Shown in pieces: positions 1-8,064 of a stretch of 64,000 nucleotides of DNA (position 1 is the stretch's first letter; each line of letters opens with the position of its first letter). Below the pieces are notes generated by a model that ran no database searches, was not told the DNA's origin, and was given only the letters and a program-made list of their open reading frames with translations. The DNA comes from Roseovarius sp. (GTDB lineage Bacteria; Pseudomonadota; Alphaproteobacteria; Rhodobacterales; Rhodobacteraceae), in the NCBI RefSeq assembly GCF_027019125.1, contig NZ_JALUXE010000034.1, positions 62,001-126,000 of the forward strand, written 5' to 3'. The translations under genes were made by a program, and so were the position numbers.

Positions 1-361
1 GGTCGTAGATCGCGCTGCGCGGGGCGAGATCGGGGGCATTGTCGAGAAGCGTGGTGATCAGCTGCACCAGCTCCAGCCTGCGGCGCAGGGGCGGCACCGG
101 GTCGGGGATATGGGCCAGATCCCAAAGCTCTCCGAGATCGGTCAGAAGGCTGATGCGCGGCAAGAGGCACGGCGGGCCCTCGTCGAACAGCTCGCGGATG
201 CGGCGTGCCATGCGGCGGGTGTTGACGATGAGCTGCACGCGCGCGAGGGTTTCGGGCGGTTGGCCCAGATGACGTGCGCGCAAGCCGTCGACCAACGCAC
301 GGGGGAAATCCACGCCGGGGGGCAAGCCGTAGAAGCGGGGGGTGTCCGAGCGATCAAACAT
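1..361 (-). CDS. addB: AddB, helicase-exonuclease subunit B (N-terminal part only)
   Basis: The reading frame starts at 361 and runs off the left edge of the window, so only about 120 N-terminal residues are visible. They begin MFDRSDTPRFYGLPPGVDF, the opening typical of alphaproteobacterial AddB, followed by a VNTRRMARRIRELF stretch resembling the degenerate N-terminal helicase-like region of the family. AddB works with AddA as an ATP-dependent helicase-nuclease that resects double-strand breaks for RecA-dependent repair in the cytoplasm. The gene overlaps the end of murU by 8 bases, so it is translated in the same operon (divL-like, tsaE, amgK, murU, addB). This gene order is the usual one in alphaproteobacteria and supports the call. 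The rest of the protein and addA should follow to the left. Confidence 0.8.
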   Translation of the reverse strand, partial: MFDRSDTPRFYGLPPGVDFPRALVDGLRARHLGQPPETLARVQLIVNTRRMARRIRELFDEGPPCLLPRISLLTDLGELWDLAHIPDPVPPLRRRLELVQLITTLLDNAPDLAPRSAIYD

Positions 362-1037
362 CGGGAGCGGCAAGCAGGGTTTCGGCCAGCGCGATTCCCT
401 CGGGGCGGCCGACATCGCACCACTGGCCCGGGTAATCTGCGGCATGGAGCCGGCCATCGGCAAGCATCATGTCCCAGAGGCGGTTGAGGGAAAAGGCCCG
501 TTCGGGAATGGTCTGGAGCAGGTCGGGTTTCACGATCTGAAGCCCGGAATAGACAGAGCCCGCGCCACGTGTCGCCCTCCCGTCCGGGGCAATCTGAAAA
601 TCCCCGGCACCGCTGTGGCCCACGGCCTGCGCACGCGGGATGCACAGCAAGAGCGCATCCATCTCGGCGGGGCGCCAGAGCGCCGCCAGGTGATCAAGCG
701 GGTTTGGACCGCGCCAGACCGCATCGGTATTCATGGTAAAGACCGGGCCGGGGCCAAGCAGCGGCAAGGCGGCGCGCAGCCCGCCACCAGTCTCAAGGAT
801 CTCGGGCGTTTCATGAGAAAGGCGGATGTCACGCCCCGCCAGATGCCGCGCCAGTTGATCGGGCAGGTAATGCAGGTTGACCACCACCGGGCCGGCACCA
901 TGCGCGGTCACAAGATCGAGCGCATGGTCGATGAGCGGGCGACCCGCCACCTCGATCAGGGGTTTGGGCCGGGTCGCGGTCAGCGCCCCCATGCGCGTGC
1001 CGAACCCGGCAGCAAACAACATCAGCGGCAGGCTCAT
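354..1037 (-). CDS. murU: N-acetylmuramate-1-phosphate uridylyltransferase (MurU)
   Basis: A 227-residue sugar nucleotidyltransferase. The signature AAGFGTRMGALTATRPKPL lies near residues 9-27 and is the nucleotide-binding loop of the NTP_transferase family; a later MNTDAVW segment fits the metal and sugar-phosphate site. MurU makes UDP-MurNAc from MurNAc-1-phosphate in the cytoplasm. This lets recycled cell-wall sugar re-enter peptidoglycan synthesis while bypassing MurA, the fosfomycin target. The start overlaps the end of the kinase gene amgK by 4 bases, which makes the substrate of this enzyme, so the pair is translationally coupled. General sugar-1-phosphate nucleotidyltransferase activity cannot be excluded from sequence alone, but the amgK neighbour makes MurU the best reading. 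Confidence 0.85.
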   Translation of the reverse strand: MSLPLMLFAAGFGTRMGALTATRPKPLIEVAGRPLIDHALDLVTAHGAGPVVVNLHYLPDQLARHLAGRDIRLSHETPEILETGGGLRAALPLLGPGPVFTMNTDAVWRGPNPLDHLAALWRPAEMDALLLCIPRAQAVGHSGAGDFQIAPDGRATRGAGSVYSGLQIVKPDLLQTIPERAFSLNRLWDMMLADGRLHAADYPGQWCDVGRPEGIALAETLLAAPDV

Positions 1038-2047
1038 GACGCGCAGTGCGCGCGAAGGCGCTCTCTGATGGCGGATGTCGGCGCAGGCAGGGCGGCGCGC
1101 AGGAGATCGGCCACCGGCGATAGGGTCGGGTGGTCGAGATCCCGTTGCAGATGATCCCAGACGCGCGGCATGAGGTCGACGTAATGCGCCTTGCCATCAC
1201 GCAGGCAGAGCCGGGCAAAGACGCCGAGGATCCGCAGATTGCGCTGCGCGCCAAGACAGTGATAGGCCGCCTCGAAGATGGTCTGATCAATGCCAGTCGC
1301 GGCACAATAGCGTGCGATCATCGCAGTCTCGATCAGGGGGGGCACATCGCGGCGCGCGTCTTGCAGCACCGAGACCAGATCATAGGCACGGTGGCCGGTC
1401 ATTGCGTCCTGAAAATCGAGCAGGCCAACGCGGGCCGCGCCGATGCGTTCTGGCAGCCAGAGCAGATTTTCCGCGTGATAATCGCGCAGGACGATCACAT
1501 CGGTGGTCGCGGCGTGCTGGCGCAAGAGCCGGTGCAGCGCGGCGAGCGTCTCGGCACGCTGCGGGCTGTTATCCCCGGTAGCGCCCGTGAGATACCAGTC
1601 AAAGGCCAAGGCCGCCATGTCGGTCATGGTCTCTGGCCCATAGGGTTTGAGGCCCTCGGGCGGACGGGCCCGGTGCAGGTCGATCAGGACATCGGTGGCC
1701 GCTGCGTAAAGCGGGTCTTCCATCTGCGGCGCGCCGGGGATCACGCGAGCAAAGAGCGCATCCCCCAGATCCTCGAGAATGAGAAAGCCGCGCGTCTCGT
1801 CCTGCGCCAGAATCTGCGGCGCGCTGAGGCCAAGCCCGGTGAGGTAGCGGGCGATATGGAGAAAGGGGCGCACATCCTCGCCACGCTCGGGCGGGGCATC
1901 CATCAACACGGCGGTGCCGCCGCTTGTGGTATGGGTGAGCCGCAGATAGCGCCGGTTCGAGGCATCCCCCGCCAGCGGGGCAATCGCCGCCCCGGCCCAA
2001 TCGGTCGCGGCGATGAACGCCTGCATCAAGGCGCTCCGGTCAGTCAT
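1034..2047 (-). CDS. amgK: Anomeric MurNAc/GlcNAc kinase (AmgK)
   Basis: A 337-residue member of the aminoglycoside phosphotransferase fold. The catalytic loop RDYHAENLLW is at residues 188-197 and the metal-binding LLDFQDA at 209-215. AmgK phosphorylates MurNAc (and GlcNAc) at the anomeric position, feeding MurU in the peptidoglycan recycling shortcut. It sits between tsaE and murU, overlapping both by a few bases. The start at 2047 has a strong GGAGG-type ribosome site about 8 bases upstream, inside the end of tsaE. Many older annotations call this gene simply a phosphotransferase; the pairing with murU is what gives the specific role. Confidence 0.85.
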   Translation of the reverse strand: MTDRSALMQAFIAATDWAGAAIAPLAGDASNRRYLRLTHTTSGGTAVLMDAPPERGEDVRPFLHIARYLTGLGLSAPQILAQDETRGFLILEDLGDALFARVIPGAPQMEDPLYAAATDVLIDLHRARPPEGLKPYGPETMTDMAALAFDWYLTGATGDNSPQRAETLAALHRLLRQHAATTDVIVLRDYHAENLLWLPERIGAARVGLLDFQDAMTGHRAYDLVSVLQDARRDVPPLIETAMIARYCAATGIDQTIFEAAYHCLGAQRNLRILGVFARLCLRDGKAHYVDLMPRVWDHLQRDLDHPTLSPVADLLRAALPAPTSAIRERLRAHCAS

Positions 2048-2525
2048 TCAGAACCTCCTTCAGTCGCTGTGCCCACCTGTCATCCTGCCAAGTGATCCGC
2101 AAGAGGCGTTGATCCTCTGCACCGGGGTTTGGCAGCGGTTCAAACTCCAGCCAGAGGGCACCGGGCGGGGCCATATCCCCCAACCGGTCAGGCCATTCAA
2201 TCAGGCAGATGGCCTCTGCGAAGGCTTCGGTCAGCCCCAGTTCGATCAGGTCCATCGCATCGCCAAGGCGATAGAGATCGGCGTGCCAAATCTCGGCGCC
2301 CTGCCCCTGATAGGTCTGCACAAGCGTATAGGTGGGCGAAGGCACATCCTCGGGCGACAGAAGCAGGGCCTGGATCAGGCAGCGCGCGAAATGCGTCTTG
2401 CCCGCGCCGACACCGCCCGAGAGCAGGAGCGTATCGCCCGGCCTTAGGCGGTGTGCCAAGACCTGCGCAAAGGCGCAGGTCGCATCGGGGCTGGCAAGGA
2501 GGATCTGGGCGCAGGGATCGGACAT
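2040..2525 (-). CDS. tsaE: TsaE, ATPase for tRNA t6A modification
   Basis: A 161-residue P-loop protein with Walker A GGVGAGKT at residues 37-44, followed by the PTYTLVQTY and WHADLYRL segments typical of TsaE (YjeE). TsaE assists TsaB, TsaC and TsaD in making N6-threonylcarbamoyladenosine at position 37 of tRNAs that read ANN codons; it is cytoplasmic. Length matches the family. The gene follows the DivL-like gene by 40 bases and overlaps the start of amgK by 8 bases, in the same operon. Confidence 0.92.
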   Translation of the reverse strand: MSDPCAQILLASPDATCAFAQVLAHRLRPGDTLLLSGGVGAGKTHFARCLIQALLLSPEDVPSPTYTLVQTYQGQGAEIWHADLYRLGDAMDLIELGLTEAFAEAICLIEWPDRLGDMAPPGALWLEFEPLPNPGAEDQRLLRITWQDDRWAQRLKEVLND

Positions 2526-2565
2526 GCCCCGACACTACACGCGCCGCGCCTGCCCGCAACCCGTC

Positions 2566-4080
2566 TCAGCGCAGAGGCAGGCCCACGCGGTCGGCCTCGG
2601 CGATGGCGCGATCCTTGAGACAGAGCATGGATTGCCCCCGCCCAAGCGGCACGACACGCAGGTCAGCCCCGGCCTGACCCGGCGACACGGCGCGATCATG
2701 GAGGGTTGCAACCAGACGCCGGGTTGCGATGCGATCCTCGACCTCGGGCCAAAGGCCGGGATCGGGGTAGCGCGCCGCGCAGGCGGCGATGACATCATGC
2801 AGGCCCATCTCGGCAAAGCTCGAATCCGGGTCAACCCCCAGCATCTCGGCAAATGCGGTGTTGCAAAAGAGCAGGCGGCCATCCTGCGCGAGCACGGCAA
2901 TGCCCTCCTCCAGACGGTCGATCACGGATTGGCGCAGGTCCATCTGCAGCCGGTGACGCCGGGTTGTCGACACCTCAAGCGAGATATCCTCGAACAGAAA
3001 GGCCACGGCGCCATCGGGATGGGGCCGCCCGGTAACGCGGTAGGTCTGGCCCGAAGGCAGGGTCCAGACCTCGTGATAGAGACCGCCCGCGGCGCTCTTG
3101 ACCATATCGGTGATCTGGCTGCGCCAGCTAGCGTAATTCTTGGGCTCGGGCATCACCAGCCGGTCGCGCAGGGCATCGAAAAAGCCAAAAAGGCTGGGCC
3201 GGGCGCTGAGGAACTCAGGGGGCAGACCCGTGAGATCCGTGAGCGCCGGGTTGAAAACCGCAAGCATCTTGGCCCGGTCAAACACCACAAGGCCGGTGGT
3301 GAGGTCGGCAAAAGTCTTGCTCAACGTCTGGACAAACTCGCGTTGCAGCGTTTCGGCACGAACAAGGCGGGTGATGTCCTGCGCGTGGTGGACACAGCCC
3401 ATCGCGGTGCGGGTTACATGCAGGTCATAGACGTAATCCTGATCGCCCGACTCGCCGGCAAGACGGAGCCGCGCACAGGAGGTGTCGCCCACATCCGGCG
3501 GAAAGTCGGGCCGCGCGGTCAGATGCGGAACATGGGCGGGCGGCACAGCGCGGGCGCTGTCATTCTGCCAGAGGATGGAACCGGCGCCATCCATGATCCA
3601 GATCGGGGTGGGCGCACGCTCGGCTGCCAAGCTCCGCGAGAGGAGATCGTGACGCTCGCTTGCGGCGGCGTGGCAGGCGGCGGCGTCAACGGGGGCCGTG
3701 TCGTGCAGCACGGCGCGCAGGCTATCCCCCTGATGAACCAGAGCGAGGGTCGCGCCATCCTCGGCCTGCAAGCGGATGCTCTGGCCTGCACATATGTCGT
3801 CGTGATGTTGTGGCAGATCGCCAAACCGAAAGCCCATCCAGCCGCAAAAACGCGACCAATCGCTGACCTCAGTCGCGGCATCGGGCAAGGACAGGCTGGA
3901 GGCATCGTGATCGACCAGCACGCCATCGCGAAAGAGAAAGGCCACGTCGCGCGGACGCGATTCCCCCTGCATGCGCCTGACAAGAGGGCGGTGGCGGCCC
4001 ATCAGCCAGAGAGTACCCAACGACAAGACAAACGCTGGCAGAAAAAGAAGAGCAACATCCGAAACAGTTATGGCAAACAT
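2566..4080 (-). CDS. divL: DivL-like PAS-domain protein without a kinase domain
   Basis: A 504-residue protein with one N-terminal membrane helix (about residues 7-27), then a long region with two or three PAS-like domains, roughly residues 150-260, 275-375 and 385-480. It ends soon after the last PAS domain: no histidine phosphoacceptor box and no N, G1 or G2 boxes of a kinase ATPase domain are present. Position is the main clue to identity. In Caulobacter, divL lies directly ahead of tsaE, amgK, murU and addB, and the Rhodobacter capsulatus DivL is described as a PAS-domain protein. DivL controls the CckA-ChpT-CtrA phosphorelay, which in Rhodobacterales governs motility and gene transfer agent genes. 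A consensus CtrA box stands 48 bases ahead of the start codon, supporting a role in that circuit. The ribosome site is weak. Confidence 0.62.
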   Translation of the reverse strand: MFAITVSDVALLFLPAFVLSLGTLWLMGRHRPLVRRMQGESRPRDVAFLFRDGVLVDHDASSLSLPDAATEVSDWSRFCGWMGFRFGDLPQHHDDICAGQSIRLQAEDGATLALVHQGDSLRAVLHDTAPVDAAACHAAASERHDLLSRSLAAERAPTPIWIMDGAGSILWQNDSARAVPPAHVPHLTARPDFPPDVGDTSCARLRLAGESGDQDYVYDLHVTRTAMGCVHHAQDITRLVRAETLQREFVQTLSKTFADLTTGLVVFDRAKMLAVFNPALTDLTGLPPEFLSARPSLFGFFDALRDRLVMPEPKNYASWRSQITDMVKSAAGGLYHEVWTLPSGQTYRVTGRPHPDGAVAFLFEDISLEVSTTRRHRLQMDLRQSVIDRLEEGIAVLAQDGRLLFCNTAFAEMLGVDPDSSFAEMGLHDVIAACAARYPDPGLWPEVEDRIATRRLVATLHDRAVSPGQAGADLRVVPLGRGQSMLCLKDRAIAEADRVGLPLR

Positions 4081-4127
4081 TTACATCCCTCGCAGCCGGG
4101 TTACGAGTACAAGCTTGGCCCAGAGTG

Positions 4128-4144
4128 GTTAAGAGGGAATTAAC
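4128..4144 (-). promoter_or_regulatory. Candidate CtrA binding site
   Basis: Read on the minus strand this is TTAATTCCCTCTTAACC, which matches the CtrA consensus TTAA-N7-TTAAC exactly; the element is a near palindrome (GTTAA at one end, TTAAC at the other). It lies between the regB stop codon and the DivL-like start codon, with its nearer edge 48 bases ahead of that start codon and oriented towards it. Binding is inferred from the motif only. Confidence 0.6.
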
Positions 4145-4156
4145 GCCGACCTTGTA

Positions 4157-5545
4157 TTAGCCGCGCAAAGGCTGATTGAGGCCCAGGGCGGGGGTGAGAG
4201 CCCCGGATGGGGCCTCGAGCGCGTCGCGGGGCCAGGACACCTCGACCAAGGCACCGGTGCGCGCGGCACGGCTGGCCTCCTTGCGAAAGGAATCCGAGCC
4301 ATTGGCAAAGGTGAGATCGGCGCCTGACCGTTCCAGCAGGGTCTTGGCGATGAATAGACCTAGGCCCATGCCCTCGTATTCCGGGCGCTGTGGGTCGTTG
4401 GCGGGGGCGCGGCGGCGGATGAAAGGATCGCCGATGCGCCCCAGCATGTCGGGCGGATAGCCGCGCCCGTCATCCATGATGCGCAGGGTGATGGTATCCT
4501 CTGTCCAGCCGCTTTCGACCCAGACATTGTCACGGGCAAAATCCACGGCGTTCTGGATCAGGTTGCGCAGGCCGTGGATCACCTCGGGTCGGCGTAGCAC
4601 CGTGGGTTGGCTGGTCAAATCCTCTGGCCCGTGGTCGAAATGTATGTGTTTGCCGCGCGCGACATGCGGCTCTGCCGCCTCTTCGATGAGCGCGGTGAGG
4701 GGGGCGCTGCGCAGGTGCAGGTCATCCTTGCCCACGCGCCCCATGGAACGCAGGATGTCGCGGCAGCGATCGGTTTGCTGCACGATGAGGAGTGCATCCT
4801 CGCGCAGGTCCGGGTAGTCGGCGAGCTCCTCGGCCAATTCGGCACTGGCCAGTTTGATTGTGGCCAGCGGCGTGCCCAGCTCATGCGCGGCGGCGGCCAC
4901 CACGCCGCCCAGATCGGTCAGTTTCTGTTCGCGCGCCAAGGCCATCTGCGTCGCTTGCAGGGCGTCGGACATGGCGCGCATTTCCTGCACGATCCAACGC
5001 GAATAGACCCCGAGGAAAATCACCGCGATGACAATCGCCACCCAGTTGCCAAAGCGGAATACATCCGGCATCGCCAGAACGAAGCCATCCCCAAGCCGCA
5101 GCGGCAAGTAGAACTGCATCAAGAGCGTGACGATCATGATGGCCATTGCCCCCAGAAAGGCAGTGGAGCGCCCCGAGAGCGCCGAGGCTGAAACCGTCAC
5201 GGGACCGACGATCAGGATCGAAAAGGGATTGTGCAGCCCGCCGGTGAGATAGAGCAGCAATCCCAGTTGCAGCATGTCGAAAAGCACGACCTGAAAAGTA
5301 TCATGTTCCGACAGGCGCTTGTTCTCGGCAAAGACGAAGGAAGCCACCAGATTGCTGACGATGGAAACACCGATCACCAGAAAACACAGGCCGATTTCGA
5401 GATCGAGCCCATAGACCCGCTGGGCGATGATGAGGGCGGTCGCCTGCCCCACGATGGCCCACCAACGCAAAAGCACCAGCGTGCGCAGGCGAATCCAGTT
5501 GCCGCGTTGCGGGGATTTCAAGGGTTCTGGCGAGAGTTCAACCAT
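4157..5545 (-). CDS. regB: RegB/PrrB/ActS redox-sensing histidine kinase
   Basis: A 462-residue inner-membrane kinase with about six membrane helices. The quinone-interacting heptapeptide GGLHNPF is at residues 102-108, the phosphoacceptor in the H box AAAHELGTPLATIK is His221, and the redox-active cysteine of QQTDRCRDILRSMG is Cys261. All three match the positions in R. capsulatus RegB within a few residues. The ATPase boxes follow (NLIQNAVDFA, DDGRGYP, GMGLGLFIAKTL). RegB senses the quinone pool and phosphorylates RegA to control photosynthesis, respiration, carbon and nitrogen fixation genes. I chose the start at MVELSPEP because homologues begin there; an upstream ATG at 5629 would run into the divergent senC promoter region. 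Confidence 0.95.
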   Translation of the reverse strand: MVELSPEPLKSPQRGNWIRLRTLVLLRWWAIVGQATALIIAQRVYGLDLEIGLCFLVIGVSIVSNLVASFVFAENKRLSEHDTFQVVLFDMLQLGLLLYLTGGLHNPFSILIVGPVTVSASALSGRSTAFLGAMAIMIVTLLMQFYLPLRLGDGFVLAMPDVFRFGNWVAIVIAVIFLGVYSRWIVQEMRAMSDALQATQMALAREQKLTDLGGVVAAAAHELGTPLATIKLASAELAEELADYPDLREDALLIVQQTDRCRDILRSMGRVGKDDLHLRSAPLTALIEEAAEPHVARGKHIHFDHGPEDLTSQPTVLRRPEVIHGLRNLIQNAVDFARDNVWVESGWTEDTITLRIMDDGRGYPPDMLGRIGDPFIRRRAPANDPQRPEYEGMGLGLFIAKTLLERSGADLTFANGSDSFRKEASRAARTGALVEVSWPRDALEAPSGALTPALGLNQPLRG

Positions 5546-5632
5546 ATGTGCGCCTGCGTCCCATTGCATGCGAGAGGTGGGATGATACATAGGCAGCGTC
5601 GCACTCTGACCCCACGAACGCAAGGACATCCC

Positions 5633-6262
5633 ATGACCCGATTGATCGCCATTGCCGCTGGATTAGCCGCCATCCTCGGGCTGGGGATCACCTATGCCAT
5701 GACCATGATGAAGGGAGACGACGACCAGTTTGCGCAGTGCCGGGCGTCGAATGTCGCTGGCGGGGTGTCGCAGATCGGCGGTGCGTTTACACTTGTCAGC
5801 GAGACCGGCGAGACCGTGACCGAAAAAGAGGTGATCGACCAGCCGGCGCTGATCTATTTCGGCTATACGTTCTGCCCTGATGTCTGCCCGCTCGACAATA
5901 CGCGCAATGCCGAGGCGGTCGACCTGCTGGAGGACCGTGGTGAAATGGTCAAGCCGGTGTTCATCTCGATTGATCCCAAGCGGGACACGCCCGAGGTCAT
6001 GGCGGAATACACCGACTATGTGCACCCCCGCCTGCTGGGCCTGACCGGCAGCGAAGAACAGGTGCGTGCCGCCTCAAAGGCCTATCGCACGTTTTTCCAG
6101 GCGCATCAGCCGACCGAGGGCGAAGAGGATTTCTATCTCGTGGACCACTCGACGATGACCTATCTGTCCCTTCCCGAGCATGGCTTTGTCGAGTTTTTCC
6201 GCCGTGATGTGACCGCAGAGCAAATGGCTGATCGCGTTCAATGTTTTCTTGACGCTCGCTAG
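5633..6262 (+). CDS. senC: SenC/PrrC, Sco1-type copper chaperone
   Basis: A 209-residue protein with an N-terminal membrane anchor (about residues 3-24) and a periplasmic thioredoxin-like domain. The copper ligands of the Sco family are present: CPDVC (Cys81, Cys85) and the distal His172 in LVDHSTM. It delivers copper to the CuA/CuB site of cytochrome oxidase, and in Rhodobacter it also affects signalling through the RegB-RegA system. It is transcribed away from regB, with only 87 bases between the two starts, and lies 75 bases ahead of regA in the same direction, the classic redox locus arrangement. Confidence 0.93.
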   Translation: MTRLIAIAAGLAAILGLGITYAMTMMKGDDDQFAQCRASNVAGGVSQIGGAFTLVSETGETVTEKEVIDQPALIYFGYTFCPDVCPLDNTRNAEAVDLLEDRGEMVKPVFISIDPKRDTPEVMAEYTDYVHPRLLGLTGSEEQVRAASKAYRTFFQAHQPTEGEEDFYLVDHSTMTYLSLPEHGFVEFFRRDVTAEQMADRVQCFLDAR

Positions 6263-6337
6263 AATAGCGCGTTTGTTTGACGCAAGTAAGGCTGCGGGCT
6301 AGAACCTGTGTCAGACTGGCGGAGCGGGAGGGACGGC

Positions 6338-6889
6338 ATGGCCGACGAGATACAGGATATCGGTGAAGATAGGTCGCTTCTGCTTTTGGATGACGACGAG
6401 GCGTTTCTGAAGCGTCTGGCCAAGGCCATGGAAAAGCGCGGGTTCGAGGTTGAAACGGCGGGATCTGTCGCCGCCGGTCGCGCGATTGCCACGGCGCGCC
6501 CCCCCGCCTACGCGGTTTGCGATTTGCGGCTCGAGGATGGCAACGGGCTCGACGTGGTCGAGGTGATCCGCGAAAAGCGTCCCGACAGCCGGATCGTGGT
6601 GCTGACGGGCTATGGCGCGATTGCCACCGCCGTTGCAGCGGTCAAGATCGGGGCCACGGATTACCTGTCCAAGCCCGCGGATGCCACTGACATCACCAAC
6701 GCGCTCTTGGCCAATGGTGCCGACCTGCCGCCACCCCCCGAGAACCCGATGAGCGCGGACCGCGTGCGTTGGGAGCATATCCAGCGTGTCTACGAGCTTT
6801 GCGATCGCAACGTGAGCGAGACCGCGCGCCGCCTCAACATGCACCGGCGCACCCTTCAGCGCATCCTTGCCAAACGCTCGCCCAAGTAG
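6338..6889 (+). CDS. regA: RegA/PrrA/ActR redox response regulator
   Basis: A 183-residue two-domain regulator. The receiver domain has the acidic pocket LLLLDDDEAF (about 14-23), the phosphorylated Asp62 in AVCDLRLEDGNG and the conserved Lys of LSKPADA. A short proline linker (LPPPPENP) joins it to a Fis-type helix-turn-helix at the C-terminus (NVSETARRLNMHRRTLQRIL). Near identity to PrrA/RegA across the whole length makes the assignment firm. The ATG at 6338 is preceded by GGGAGG; an in-frame GTG at 6308 is less likely. It is activated by RegB and controls the switch between aerobic and low-oxygen energy metabolism. Confidence 0.96.
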   Translation: MADEIQDIGEDRSLLLLDDDEAFLKRLAKAMEKRGFEVETAGSVAAGRAIATARPPAYAVCDLRLEDGNGLDVVEVIREKRPDSRIVVLTGYGAIATAVAAVKIGATDYLSKPADATDITNALLANGADLPPPPENPMSADRVRWEHIQRVYELCDRNVSETARRLNMHRRTLQRILAKRSPK

Positions 6890-7028
6890 GTTTGCACCGC
6901 CTCAGGACGTGATTTGATCATTTCATGTCGACAGATTATAAAATTGGCTAAGATTGTTTCTCAAAACCCCGTATTAAATGTTGAGGGATAATTTAAGGCC
7001 GTTCCGGGCAGGTAACAGGACGTGATTT

Positions 7029-8039
7029 TTGGGGGCATGGCAGTCATATCGGATGCGGTTGCGACGCAAACGGGCCAAGATTCGCGCGTTTCGCAAGCAT
7101 TTTTCGCTCAATCCGGTGGTCAATCGGACCCATCAGATCAAGCCGGGCGATGTTCTGCTGTTCTCGACCATGCGCGACGAGCATGTCCGCCTGCCGTATT
7201 TCCTGCGCTACTACCGCGAGCTGGGGATTTCGCATTTCCTGATCGTGGACAATGACAGCACCGATGGCGGCGCGGAATATCTGGCAGCGCAAGAGGATGT
7301 GTCGCTCTGGTCCACCAAGTCGAGCTACAAACGCGCGCGGTTCGGGGTGGATTGGCTCAACTGGCTCCAGGGAAAATATGGCCATGGCCATTGGACACTG
7401 GTGGTCGATCCCGATGAATTCTTCATCTACCCGTTCTGCGATACGCGCCCCATTCGGGCGCTGACCGACTGGCTGGATACCTCTCAGGTCAAATCCTTTG
7501 GCGCGATGCTGCTCGATATGTATCCCAAGGGACGCATCGACGCGGTGCCCTATCAGCCGGGGCAAAACCCGATGGAGATTGCCGCCTGGTTCGATCCTGG
7601 CAATTACATCATCGAAAAGAACAAGTTTTACGGCAATCTCTGGATTCAGGGCGGGCCGCGGGCGCGGGTGTTTTTCCCGGACAACCCGAAAAAGGCACCG
7701 GCGCTGAACAAGACACCGCTGGTGCGGTGGGACAGGCGCTATGCTTACGAAAGCTCGACCCATATGATCCTGCCGCGCGGCCTGAACCTGACCTATGACG
7801 AATGGGGCGGCGAAAAGGCGAGCGGCATCCTGCTCCATGCCAAGTTTCTCGACACCTTTACCGTCAAGGCGGCCGAGGAACTGACCCGCCGCCAGCATTA
7901 TTCCGGCAGCGTCGAATACAAGGCCTATGCGGAGGTCGTGAAGGACAACCCCGAACTTTGGTGCAAATGGTCGGAGAAATATATAAACTGGCGACAATTA
8001 GAAATTCTCGGCTTGATGTCCAAGGGCAACTGGGCATGA
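7029..8039 (+). CDS. Glycosyltransferase, family 2/92 type
   Basis: A protein of about 336 residues with the GT-A features LIVDNDSTDG (residues 71-80) and the DxD-like metal site VVDPDEFF (125-132), as in the GT92 / glyco_tranf_2_4 group of cytosolic-facing glycosyltransferases. A basic stretch (about residues 8-24) could lie along the membrane. It is the first of three genes, about 25 and 6 bases apart, with a branching-enzyme-like glycosyltransferase and a sulfotransferase, suggesting assembly of a decorated surface or secreted polysaccharide. The start is uncertain: TTG at 7029 has AGGA 8 bases upstream, while the ATG at 7053 has no clear ribosome site. Donor and acceptor sugars are unknown. 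Confidence 0.75.
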   Translation: MGAWQSYRMRLRRKRAKIRAFRKHFSLNPVVNRTHQIKPGDVLLFSTMRDEHVRLPYFLRYYRELGISHFLIVDNDSTDGGAEYLAAQEDVSLWSTKSSYKRARFGVDWLNWLQGKYGHGHWTLVVDPDEFFIYPFCDTRPIRALTDWLDTSQVKSFGAMLLDMYPKGRIDAVPYQPGQNPMEIAAWFDPGNYIIEKNKFYGNLWIQGGPRARVFFPDNPKKAPALNKTPLVRWDRRYAYESSTHMILPRGLNLTYDEWGGEKASGILLHAKFLDTFTVKAAEELTRRQHYSGSVEYKAYAEVVKDNPELWCKWSEKYINWRQLEILGLMSKGNWA

Positions 8040-8064
8040 GCGCGGGAACAGGAACAGGGACAGA

